NCBI GenBank assembly: GCA_003221515.1
Contig: QHSI01000097.1
Location: 62,001 to 126,000, forward strand
Length of the DNA stretch: 64,000 bases
DNA from: Candidatus Rokuibacteriota bacterium
GTDB lineage: Bacteria; Methylomirabilota; Methylomirabilia; Rokubacteriales; CSP1-6
Direction of reading: 5' to 3'
In this document: positions 57,125-64,000 of the stretch, piece by piece
Layout of the letters: every line of letters starts with the position of its first letter
Numbering within the stretch: position 1 is the stretch's first letter
Made by a program: the position numbers and the translations under genes
Notes under the pieces: model-generated
What the model saw: only the letters and a program-made list of their open reading frames with translations
What the model was told of the DNA's origin: nothing
The model's database searches: none

Positions 57125-58203
57125 CGCTCCATCAGCTCCGCCACGCGCGAAGCGCACGCCGAGCCCGCCAGCGCGGCGACCAGCGTGAGCGCCAGCGCGA
57201 GCGCCGAGTCCTCGATCGACGGCAGCGCGTGACTCAACGCCGGCAGGCGCCCGAGCGCGACTCCGGCGACCAGCGCGAGCGAGACGCCGAAGACGACGGC
57301 CGCGAGGCGCCGACGTCTCGACGGATTCGCGACGGCCATCAGCGCTCCCGGAACCAGCGGGATCAGACGCAGGGTCAGTGACCGCCCCGGGGTCGTGCCG
57401 TTGCGCCGGGCCATCTCATGGGCGACGGCGATGGGCGAAGACGGATCGGCGGCGATCGCTTCCTCGATGGCCGGTCTCGGCTGGAGCAGCGCAAATCCAA
57501 TATCACCGACCACGAGGATCGAGAGCTGCACGGCGAGCGCGCCCACGGTGAGCACGAGCGGGATGCTGCGGCTGCGCGCCACGCGGGCGACGAGACCGAG
57601 CGCGAACGTGAACGCCAGCGTGCCCAGGATCGCGTAGGTGAAGAAGAAGACTCCCCCGCGATGGAACGCCGTCTGGATCGACGGGTCGACCATGATGTAG
57701 AACGTGCCGAGCAGCAGGACGCCGCCGGCGGCGAGCGCGGCCCAGCGCCGCCCGCCCTCGTCGTACACCTCGAGCGCGATCAGCACGATGCCGAGGTTCG
57801 AGACCTGCGAGCCGGCGAGGGCCAGGAGGTGCGGCAGGCTCCAGAGGGTCACGTCGATCCCAAAGAGGCGGTGCCACAGGTCGTCGATGGGCGCGGCCAG
57901 GATGGCAATGGCGATGCCCCACCACGCCAGGTGAAAGCCACGCGTCCCGGCGAGGCCCACGACCGTCACGGCGTCTGGCGGCGGCGCTCTACGCCGCGTC
58001 CGCCACGTCTCCAGCGCCAGGACGCCGAGCGAGATCATCGCGGTCGCGGCGACGGCGGCGTACGCCATCACGTGGGGAGCGATCCAGAACGAATCGCGGC
58101 CGATCAGCAGGTGCCAGCGGATGTCCCAGCCCACGCCCCAGCCGCCGACGAGCTTCGCCGCGAGCAAGGCCCAGAGGGCTCCGCGCCGGAGGGTCATCCG
58201 CAC
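56980..58203 (-). CDS. Polytopic membrane protein, His/Trp-rich, unknown
   Basis: 407 residues from ATG 58203. About nine hydrophobic segments. Charged/aromatic pairs stand out: WDIRWHLLIGRDSFWIAPH, GFHLAWWG and DDLWHRLFGIDVTLWSLPHLL. They look like buried metal or cofactor ligands. C-terminal ~48 residues overlap the LOG gene on the opposite strand and look less ordered, so the true end may be near there. No family name recognised. Confidence 0.7.
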   Translation of the reverse strand: MRMTLRRGALWALLAAKLVGGWGVGWDIRWHLLIGRDSFWIAPHVMAYAAVAATAMISLGVLALETWRTRRRAPPPDAVTVVGLAGTRGFHLAWWGIAIAILAAPIDDLWHRLFGIDVTLWSLPHLLALAGSQVSNLGIVLIALEVYDEGGRRWAALAAGGVLLLGTFYIMVDPSIQTAFHRGGVFFFTYAILGTLAFTFALGLVARVARSRSIPLVLTVGALAVQLSILVVGDIGFALLQPRPAIEEAIAADPSSPIAVAHEMARRNGTTPGRSLTLRLIPLVPGALMAVANPSRRRRLAAVVFGVSLALVAGVALGRLPALSHALPSIEDSALALALTLVAALAGSACASRVAELMERYTRLGSSQARGISGGRQAANRSSSAAGVSANINSSAYSGRTKPSATA

Positions 58204-58229
58204 GGGCTCATGTTACACTTCGCGCCGCA

Positions 58230-58601
58230 GTGATTGCCTCGTGGTGCTGGGACCTCGTCGAGCCATACCTCACGCGCAATCTCGTCAACCGGGGCGTCGC
58301 GCGCCCGACCCGCCGGGAGATCCTCGAGGAATTCCTGCGCGTGTGGCCGGAGTTCACGGCGACGATCGGCGTGCAGGAGCCGTGGGCGGGAACGATCCGG
58401 TTCAAGTGGCTCGCGCGTCTGTCGTCGAGCGAGATGGAGTCGTTCCTGGAGGACCCGACCGGCTGGATCCGCGCCCAGTTTGGCGGGGGGAAGTTCAAGA
58501 TGAACCTGCATCACGGGATGCACTTCGTGAACACGCGCAACTTCAAGCCCGAGGGCGATCCACGCTGGAGCGACGCGCCCGCGCTCGATCTCGACGCGTA
58601 G
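58230..58601 (+). CDS. Hypothetical protein, 123 aa
   Basis: 123 residues from GTG 58230. Compact soluble-looking protein with many Trp and charged residues (VWPEFTATIGVQEPWAG, then DPTGWIRAQFGGGKFKMNLHHGMHFVNTRNF). TACACT at 58214-58219 lies ten bases before the start. No signal peptide or known domain. Confidence 0.6.
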   Translation: MIASWCWDLVEPYLTRNLVNRGVARPTRREILEEFLRVWPEFTATIGVQEPWAGTIRFKWLARLSSSEMESFLEDPTGWIRAQFGGGKFKMNLHHGMHFVNTRNFKPEGDPRWSDAPALDLDA

Positions 58602-58635
58602 CCGGGCGGATTTGCAGGGAAGGAGCGACGGAGAC

Positions 58636-58818
58636 ATGCCGAGTGACGAGACGCGACGCGTGCTGAAGCTCTTCGGCGTGGCGGTGACGAGCCTGGAGGA
58701 CGCGATCGATCAGGCCGCGCCGATGGACGAGATCATGAAGTGGGACCGGGAGCTCGCCGAGCGCACGCGCGAGACGCTCGCCCTCGTCGAGCGCCTGCGG
58801 AGCCGGCGCATCGCCTGA
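58636..58818 (+). CDS. Small hypothetical protein, 60 aa
   Basis: 60 residues from ATG 58636 (GGAAGGAG upstream). Helical, acidic/basic alternating, with a conserved-looking FGVAVTSLEDAIDQA core. The stop overlaps the next gene's ATG. Function unknown. Confidence 0.55.
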   Translation: MPSDETRRVLKLFGVAVTSLEDAIDQAAPMDEIMKWDRELAERTRETLALVERLRSRRIA

Positions 58819-59642
58819 TGGCGGCGCGCGTCGACGCGTCGGGCGTCGCCCTGCCGCTGGCGCGGCCGCCGCGGCGGATCGTGTCGCTGGTGCCGAGCAT
58901 CACCGAGACGCTGTGCGCGCTCGGGCTCGCCGACGCGCTGGTCGGCGTCACGGTCTATTGCGTCGAGCCCCGCGACGTCGTGGGCGGCAAGGTTCGCGTG
59001 GGCGGCGAGAAAGACCCGGACCTCGACAAGATCCTGGCACTCGCCCCCGACCTGGTCGTGGCCAACATCGAGGAGAACCTCCGCGAGCACGTCGACCAGC
59101 TGCGCGCCTGGTCGATCCCGGTCTGGGTCACGTATCCGCGTACGGTGGCCGAGGGCATCCGGCTGATCGGCGAGCTCGGTGAGGTGACCGGGACCACGGA
59201 GCGCGCGGCGCAGCTGCTGGGGGAGCTCGAGCCCCTGTACGCACGGGTCCGCGCCGCGCGCGCCGGACGACCGCCGGTGACGGTGTTCTATCCGATCTGG
59301 CGCAATCCGTACATGACGATCAACAGCGACACGTTCGTTCACGACATGCTCGACACGTGCGGGGCCAGGAACATCTTCTCGGATCGGTCGGAACGCTACC
59401 CGAGCGTCACGCTGGACGAGGTCGCGGCGCGGCGGCCCGACGTCATTCTGTTGCCCGACGAGCCCTTCAGGTTCAGACGCGCTCATCTCGCCGACTTCGC
59501 CCCGTATGCCGACGTGCCAGCGGTGCGTCACGGGCGGATCTACCTCGTCGACGGCAAGCCGTTCTCGTGGCACGGGCCCAGGATCGCGGACGCGCTGCGC
59601 ACGCTCCCTGGGCTGATCGGCGGGGGGGCTACTTCTTCCTGA
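58818..59642 (+). CDS. BtuF-type cobalamin/iron-chelate receptor-like protein
   Basis: 274 residues from ATG 58818. Periplasmic-binding-fold with one long backbone helix: RIVSLVPSITETLCALGLAD, VVANIEENLREHV and the second lobe VTVFYPIWRNPYMTIN. These are marks of the BtuF/FhuD cluster that binds cobalamin or siderophores. No signal peptide or lipobox is evident, so an atypical or cytosolic location is possible. No BtuCD-type genes nearby. Confidence 0.8.
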   Translation: MAARVDASGVALPLARPPRRIVSLVPSITETLCALGLADALVGVTVYCVEPRDVVGGKVRVGGEKDPDLDKILALAPDLVVANIEENLREHVDQLRAWSIPVWVTYPRTVAEGIRLIGELGEVTGTTERAAQLLGELEPLYARVRAARAGRPPVTVFYPIWRNPYMTINSDTFVHDMLDTCGARNIFSDRSERYPSVTLDEVAARRPDVILLPDEPFRFRRAHLADFAPYADVPAVRHGRIYLVDGKPFSWHGPRIADALRTLPGLIGGGATSS

Positions 59643-59778
59643 CCGGAAGGATCCAGTCGAGCCACGGCGCGGCCGCGACCATGAACAACCCGGGGATCGC
59701 CACACCGGCGACCATGCCGACGATCGACAGGAACACCACGGAGATCATCATCGCGCACGTGTCGAAGAGCAAGGTCAT
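59629..59778 (-). CDS. Small single-pass membrane protein, 49 aa
   Basis: Too short for most gene callers. ATG 59778 follows the RidA stop by three bases on the same strand. The protein has a long hydrophobic stretch (MMISVVFLSIVGMVAGVAI, then PGLFMVAAAPWLDWILPV) and a RKK end. Its 3' end overlaps the receptor gene by 14 bp. The RidA link and conserved-looking hydrophobicity support real coding; function unknown. Confidence 0.55.
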   Translation of the reverse strand: MTLLFDTCAMMISVVFLSIVGMVAGVAIPGLFMVAAAPWLDWILPVRKK

Positions 59779-59781
59779 GGC

Positions 59782-60243
59782 TCAATCTACCTCGAGCACC
59801 ATCTCGATCTCGACCGGAATATTGACCGGCAGCCCGCCCATGCCGACCGCGGAGCGCGCGTGCTTGCCGATGGCCTCGCCGAAGACTTCGACCATCAGGT
59901 CGGAGAAGCCGTTGATGACCTTCGGCTGATCGCCGAACCCTTCGGCCGAATTGACCATGCCGAGCACCTTGACCACGCGGCGGACCTTGTCGAGGCTGCC
60001 GAGATTCGCGCGCACGGTGGCCAGCAGGGAGAGGCCCACTTCGCGCGCGACCTGATAGCCCTGCTCGATCGTGAGATCCTTGCCGACCTTGCCCTGCGAC
60101 GTCGCCTTGCCGTCCCGTACGGGGCCGTGGCCCGAGACGAAGAGGAGATTACCCGTCCGGACGGCGCCGACGTAGTTGGCCATCGGGCTGCTGGGCTTCG
60201 GGAGCGTGATGTTCTTTTCCTTGAGTCGCGCTTCTGCGCTCAT
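59782..60243 (-). CDS. RidA/YjgF-family protein
   Basis: 153 residues. Family signatures are VRTGNLLFVSGHGPVRDG, the catalytic-region RRVVKVLGMVNSAEGF, with an Arg placed to bind carboxylates. The last part (SAVGMGGLPVNIPVEIEMVLEVD) forms the trimer strand. Such proteins hydrolyse reactive enamines from PLP enzymes such as the threonine ammonia-lyase at 40080. GAGGAGG lies before ATG 60243. Divergent from the NUDIX gene 25 bp away. Confidence 0.94.
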   Translation of the reverse strand: MSAEARLKEKNITLPKPSSPMANYVGAVRTGNLLFVSGHGPVRDGKATSQGKVGKDLTIEQGYQVAREVGLSLLATVRANLGSLDKVRRVVKVLGMVNSAEGFGDQPKVINGFSDLMVEVFGEAIGKHARSAVGMGGLPVNIPVEIEMVLEVD

Positions 60244-60268
60244 GGCGACGTGTCCTCCTCGAAGAATC

Positions 60269-61120
60269 GTGCACGATCACGAAGCGAATGACAGCGGCGA
60301 CGACATCGTGGCACACTGGCTCGTGCCCGTCAAACCGACGCCGGTGACTCCGGCCCTGGCCGCCACGCTGGTGCTTCTCCGCGATCGCTCTCACGGCGCG
60401 TCCGACGTCCTCCTGATCCGGCGTCACAGCGCGAGCAAGTTCGCCGCGGGTGACTTCGTGTTCCCGGGCGGCAAGATCGAAGTCAGCGACGGACCCGCCG
60501 ATGCCGCCGGCTGGTGCCGCGGCGTCGACGCGAGCCTGGCCGCCCGCGTTCTCGACCTCGAGGCGGCGCCCCACGCCGCCCTCGGTCACTGGGTCGGCGT
60601 GATCCGCGAGACGTTCGAGGAGGTGGGCATCCTGCTCGCCTGGGCGCCCGACGGCAGTCCCGCGCGCGTCGATGGCCGCCGTCTGGCCGAATACCGCCGC
60701 GCTTGCCAGGCGGACCACCGCACGTTCTGGGAGATGCTGCGCGCCGAGCGGCTCACGCTGGCGACCGACGGGCTCGTGTACTTCGCTCACTGGATCACGC
60801 CAGAGATCCAGCCGCTGCGCTTCGATACGCGCTTCTTCGCGGCCGCGATGCCGGCCGGCCAGGAGGCCATCGCGGACGAGCAGGAAATCACCGAGGTCAA
60901 GTGGCTGGCTCCGCGCGAGGCGCTCGACGCTCACGCCCGGGGTGAGCTGTCGCTCCGCAATCCCACCGTGAAGAACCTCGAGCTGTTCGACGGGGCGGCG
61001 TCGACGGCCGCCGCGCTCGATCGCGTGCGCGGGCGTCAGGTGAGGACCATCCTCCCGCGCGTGATCATGGAAGGCGACCAGCGCCGCGTCCTGCTCCCCG
61101 GCGAGCCGGGTTATTACTAG
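60269..61120 (+). CDS. NUDIX hydrolase with split box, NUDT19-like
   Basis: 283 residues from GTG 60269. N-terminal AATLVLLRD and SKFAAGDFVFPGGKIE open a NUDIX fold, but the box GxxxxxExxxxxxxREUxEExGU is interrupted by ~45 residues before RETFEEVGI. This insertion is the NUDT19/RP2-type arrangement, known to act on acyl-CoA. Start is not certain. Confidence 0.85.
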   Translation: MHDHEANDSGDDIVAHWLVPVKPTPVTPALAATLVLLRDRSHGASDVLLIRRHSASKFAAGDFVFPGGKIEVSDGPADAAGWCRGVDASLAARVLDLEAAPHAALGHWVGVIRETFEEVGILLAWAPDGSPARVDGRRLAEYRRACQADHRTFWEMLRAERLTLATDGLVYFAHWITPEIQPLRFDTRFFAAAMPAGQEAIADEQEITEVKWLAPREALDAHARGELSLRNPTVKNLELFDGAASTAAALDRVRGRQVRTILPRVIMEGDQRRVLLPGEPGYY

Positions 61121-61125
61121 ACATG

Positions 61126-61145
61126 GGGGGCCTCGAAGGGCCCCC
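61126..61145 (+). terminator. Short GC hairpin after NUDIX gene
   Basis: GGGGGCC / GGCCCCC with a six-base TCGAAG loop six bases past the NUDIX stop. No U tract. The remaining gap to 61269 is GC-rich without a visible gene. Confidence 0.5.
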
Positions 61146-61268
61146 AAGCCCCCAACGCTCGGATCGCCCCGGCGTCGCCGTGGCGCTCCTCGACGTTGCT
61201 CGGCGTCCCCGGGGCCGCGAAGGGCGGCTCCCCCCCAGAGTTTATGGCTGGCCGGCCCCTCGATAGCG

Positions 61269-62768
61269 CTAGCGGCTCCGGGTGAAGGCGTTGCTGAAGA
61301 CGTAGTCGGCCACGCGCCGGCCCTGGGCGATCCCTTCCGTCTTGTCGAAGGCCCAGTGGATCCCGAGATAGATGCGGCTCTGGCCGTTCTCTTCCTCGGC
61401 CTCCGAAAGCGACGAGAAGCTGCGCGGCAGGAGCGGGCGGACGTTCCCCTGGTTGTCGACCGTCTCGCCGTTGAACTCGTCCGAGACGAACGTGAAGGCG
61501 ATGTGGTCAGGCCCGTAGAAGTTGCGCAGGATCTGGAAGAGGGCGCCGCCGAAGCCGGCGTGGCCGGAGGGATACGCGGGGAAGGGCGGCGTGAAGTTCG
61601 GTCCGGTGAGGTTGCTGGCCGGCGCGCCCAGCGGCGAGTACGTGGGATCCTGCACGGTTCGCGGATTGCCGTCGCTGTCGCTCTCGCGGATGCCGGTGAT
61701 GGGGCGCCAGAACTCGTAGTGGTACTTCGACTCCCAGATGGCGATCCCGGCGTCGGCCATCGCCGTGTTGATCAAGGCCAGGAGGCGCGCCAGCTCGATG
61801 GCCCCGGTCTTCCGCTGCTCGGCGATCTGCATCGCGATCTTGTTGTAGAGCCGCGGCGGCGCGCAGAGGCTTGGGGTGGCGTCGTACGCCCAGTAGATGC
61901 CCGCGACGGTCTGATCGGCGGTGCGCGCGGTCGGCGTGACCACGCCGTCGCCGCCGACAGCCTTCACCTCGTTGAAGGCGGCGGTGTACTCCTGGCTGTC
62001 GAGATCGGGCGGCGGCGGCACCCGGAACTGATCGCCCGCCTGGAGCACGAACGGCGCGACCTCGCCCCAGTGGGCGCCCAGCGCGAGCGGGTTCTGACTG
62101 ATCGGATCCTGGCGCCACTTGCCGGGCTCATCGCTCGTGATGAAGTCGACGCCGACGCGAGGCTCCGGATGCCGGGAACCGTCGTCGGCGCGCCGCGCGA
62201 GGATGGCGGCAGCGGCCGCACGCCCGAGCTTGATCCCGTCGGTCTTGGCGGGCTCATCGCGGAGAACGGCGAGGTCGTCGACGAGCACCGCGTCCAGATC
62301 GGCCTGCTGCGAGGGAAAGAGGGCGACGAGCGTGTCGTGCGCGGCCAGCGCGATCGCGGCCTCCACCGAGGTGCCGTCGGGAGCGGGGCGAAGACCCGTG
62401 TAACCCTGGTAGCCGCCGACGATGGCGTTCATGGCGTCGAAGACCGCGATGTGCACGATGGCCATCGCCCGACTCGATCGCCCCGGTCCGACCTGTTCTC
62501 CGAAGACTCGGCTGTCGCCGGGCGGCACCGGTGTGTGGTCGAGGCCGCTGGCATCGATGGCGATCTCGTTCCAGTGGTGGAGCCGGTCCATGGCGCCCGC
62601 CCCGGGACGCCGGTGCTGTCGGAGATCGCGCAGGTTCGATCGAGCTCCGAAGCGTGGCCCGAAGACCTCACCGAGACCGCCGGGGAATCCATCGGCGCCG
62701 GCGCGCCCGGGCAGGCCGAGGGCGAGCGTCCCCAGCAGGAATGCGCGGCGTGTTGGTCGACTCATCAT
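61269..62768 (-). CDS. Vanadium-dependent haloperoxidase-related (PAP2-like) exported protein
   Basis: 499 residues. Twin-arginine-like SRPTRRAFLLGTLALGLPG leader predicts Tat export. The vanadate/phosphate pocket is readable: KYHYEFWRPITGIR (Lys, Arg), the PSGHAGFGG His/Ser loop in YPSGHAGF and RIYLGIHWAFDKTEG (Arg, His). Halogenating and phosphatase members share these residues, so activity cannot be fixed. Located beside the ccr-type gene but separated by a 114-bp gap. Confidence 0.9.
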   Translation of the reverse strand: MMSRPTRRAFLLGTLALGLPGRAGADGFPGGLGEVFGPRFGARSNLRDLRQHRRPGAGAMDRLHHWNEIAIDASGLDHTPVPPGDSRVFGEQVGPGRSSRAMAIVHIAVFDAMNAIVGGYQGYTGLRPAPDGTSVEAAIALAAHDTLVALFPSQQADLDAVLVDDLAVLRDEPAKTDGIKLGRAAAAAILARRADDGSRHPEPRVGVDFITSDEPGKWRQDPISQNPLALGAHWGEVAPFVLQAGDQFRVPPPPDLDSQEYTAAFNEVKAVGGDGVVTPTARTADQTVAGIYWAYDATPSLCAPPRLYNKIAMQIAEQRKTGAIELARLLALINTAMADAGIAIWESKYHYEFWRPITGIRESDSDGNPRTVQDPTYSPLGAPASNLTGPNFTPPFPAYPSGHAGFGGALFQILRNFYGPDHIAFTFVSDEFNGETVDNQGNVRPLLPRSFSSLSEAEEENGQSRIYLGIHWAFDKTEGIAQGRRVADYVFSNAFTRSR

Positions 62769-62882
62769 GGCGCTCTCCTCTTCATCGAGCCATCTCGGTC
62801 ACACCTGTCGGGCATTCGACACCGCACGATGCGATGCCAGCCTCCTTGATGGAGCCGGTCAGCGTGAGCCGCATGGCCTCCG

Positions 62883-64000
62883 CTACCTCTTGGCGCCCTG
62901 ACCGGGCTGGCGCGCATTCACCATCACCGCCATGTTCCCGTAGGGGTGCTTGTTCTCGAGCATGAGCTGGTGGCACTGGGGGATGTCGTCGAACGCATAG
63001 GTGTGGCTGAGGCACGGATCGACCTTGCCGTCGGCCACGAGCTTCGTGACGTCGGCGGCCTGCGCGTCGTTCGAGAGATGGCTGCCCTGGAAGCGCTTCT
63101 GGCGCATCCAGTGATAGCGCAGGTCCATGGTCGCAGTGTAGCCGGTGGTGCCAGCGCAGATCACCACCATGCCCCCGGTCGAGCAGACGAAGACCGACGT
63201 CGGCAGGGTCGCCTCGCCCGGGTGCTCGAAGACGAGCTTCGGGCTGACACGCTCGCCGAGGCCATCCCAGATCGCCTTGCCGAAGGCGCGCGCGCCCTTG
63301 GCCCACTCGCCGTACGCCTTCGCGTCCTCGGTGCTCGGCATCGGGCCCCAGTGCGTGAACTGATTGCGGTTGATGACCGCGGCCGCGCCGTGCTCCTGGC
63401 AGAACTTGCGCTTGGCGTCGTCGGAGACGACGGCGATGGCGCGGCCACCGAGCGCGCGCGTGATCTCGAGCGCCATGCTGCCGAGGCCGCCCGCGGCGCC
63501 CCAGACCAGGACGACGTCGCCGCGCTCGATCACGTGCGGCGGCCACCCCATGAGCATCCGGTACGCGGTGGAGGCGCAGAGGAGGAAGCATCCGGCCTCC
63601 TCCCAGGTCAACCGCGCAGGCTTCGGCACGCACTGGTGGGCCTGCGCGCGCGCGAACTGGGAGAAGCTCCCGTAGTTGGTCTGATAACCCCAGATGCGCG
63701 TGCTCTCGGCGAGCATCGGATCCTTGCCCGAGCGCACCCAGGGATCGTCGGGACGCCACCAGCCGCTGTGCACGATGACCTCGGCGCCGACCTGGACGTT
63801 CTTCACTTCGCGCCCGACCGCCCAGACGATCCCCGAGCAGTCGCTGCCACCGGCGTGGAAGTCTTCGGGCTCGCCTGCCCGCCGGCGCTCGGCGATGACG
63901 TCGAGCGGCGTGCCGAGCGCGGCCCACACGTTGTTGTAGTTGATGCCGGAGGCCATCACGTAGACCAGCACCTCGTCGGGGCCGAGCGTCGGCGTGGGGA
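62883..64000 (-). CDS. ccr: Crotonyl-CoA carboxylase/reductase-type enzyme, 5' end beyond window
   Basis: At least 372 C-terminal residues; the reading frame runs through position 64000. Signatures: [36 protein letters not shown], the Rossmann loop [14 protein letters not shown] and a later GSHLSND substrate-side loop. These are typical of crotonyl-CoA carboxylase/reductase, which converts crotonyl-CoA plus CO2 to ethylmalonyl-CoA with NADPH. The enzyme is key to the ethylmalonyl-CoA pathway. The plain reductase branch is not excluded. Confidence 0.9.
   Translation of the reverse strand, partial: PTPTLGPDEVLVYVMASGINYNNVWAALGTPLDVIAERRRAGEPEDFHAGGSDCSGIVWAVGREVKNVQVGAEVIVHSGWWRPDDPWVRSGKDPMLAESTRIWGYQTNYGSFSQFARAQAHQCVPKPARLTWEEAGCFLLCASTAYRMLMGWPPHVIERGDVVLVWGAAGGLGSMALEITRALGGRAIAVVSDDAKRKFCQEHGAAAVINRNQFTHWGPMPSTEDAKAYGEWAKGARAFGKAIWDGLGERVSPKLVFEHPGEATLPTSVFVCSTGGMVVICAGTTGYTATMDLRYHWMRQKRFQGSHLSNDAQAADVTKLVADGKVDPCLSHTYAFDDIPQCHQLMLENKHPYGNMAVMVNARQPGQGAKR

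Noticed and set aside
40080-60243. Threonine ammonia-lyase and RidA as one operon
   Set aside because: They are functionally related in known biology but 18 kb apart here, so only a metabolic link can be suggested.

Overview
The window is GC-rich chromosomal DNA from a bacterium, with short intergenic gaps and many ATGA/GTGA gene overlaps. Gene content suggests a free-living, respiring heterotroph with extensive one-carbon and corrinoid chemistry. It includes a crotonyl-CoA reductase-type enzyme, split corrinoid methyltransferases, a DUF169-UroD fusion, a dimethylglycine dehydrogenase-like flavoprotein and a glutamine-synthetase-like ligase. This would fit uncultured lineages such as Rokubacteria/Methylomirabilota or deltaproteobacterial relatives. 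That placement is an inference from gene content; no rRNA or tRNA gene is present in the window.

Layout. 1-3.1 kb: the 3' end of fabF, a degenerate RNase III-like gene in the usual rnc position, an M50 membrane protease and aroC. 3.2-5.6 kb: an exported beta-barrel-like protein and an MFS transporter. 5.65-11.7 kb: an amine or amino-acid operon (GS-like ligase, SDR, dimethylglycine dehydrogenase-like flavoprotein, PLP gamma-lyase/synthase) containing two gene remnants. 11.7-15.8 kb: small proteins, a methyltransferase, an M28 peptidase, a decayed AhpD-like selenoprotein candidate, an integrase fragment and two exported proteins that look less GC-rich. 15.8-18.9 kb: MFS plus ABC-ATPase pair and a class II cyclic-nucleotide phosphodiesterase-like hydrolase. 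18.9-26.6 kb: a three-gene split corrinoid methyltransferase, aroK, a homocysteine methyltransferase-MTHFR fusion, an amidase and a D-aminoacylase-like hydrolase. 26.6-31.6 kb: an NtrB/NtrC-like two-component pair, a small zinc-motif protein and an RRM RNA-binding protein. 31.7-38.7 kb: DUF169-UroD fusion, ACT-malic enzyme, acetyl-CoA synthetase and MHS-family transporter. 38.9-43.9 kb: a DksA-like factor, plsC, threonine ammonia-lyase, isoaspartyl peptidase, family 5 uracil-DNA glycosylase and an HtrA protease. 44-51.7 kb: envelope genes (M16 peptidase pair, exported and membrane proteins, quinone oxidoreductase, Tim44-like and AsmA-like proteins). 51.7-64 kb: methyltransferase, citrate synthase, glycosyltransferase, Gfo/Idh oxidoreductase, a DapF-like protein lacking both catalytic cysteines, a LOG protein, a metal-chelate receptor, RidA, NUDIX, a vanadium haloperoxidase-like protein and the 3' part of a ccr-type gene.

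The most interesting signals are as follows. (i) An AhpD/CMD-like gene has an in-frame TGA exactly at the second position of its CxxC motif, with a SECIS-like hairpin 20 nt downstream; its 3' half is internally deleted. (ii) A split MetH-like system has homocysteine-methyltransferase, cobalamin and reactivation modules but no folate module in the cluster. (iii) The RNase III-like gene next to fabF has lost four of six catalytic-site acids and the dsRNA-binding domain. (iv) The DapF-like protein carries Ser at both catalytic Cys positions. (v) A recurrent TAnnnT box lies 5-7 nt upstream of start codons, implying leaderless mRNAs. (vi) Several internally deleted genes cluster between 7 and 14.4 kb, next to an integrase fragment.
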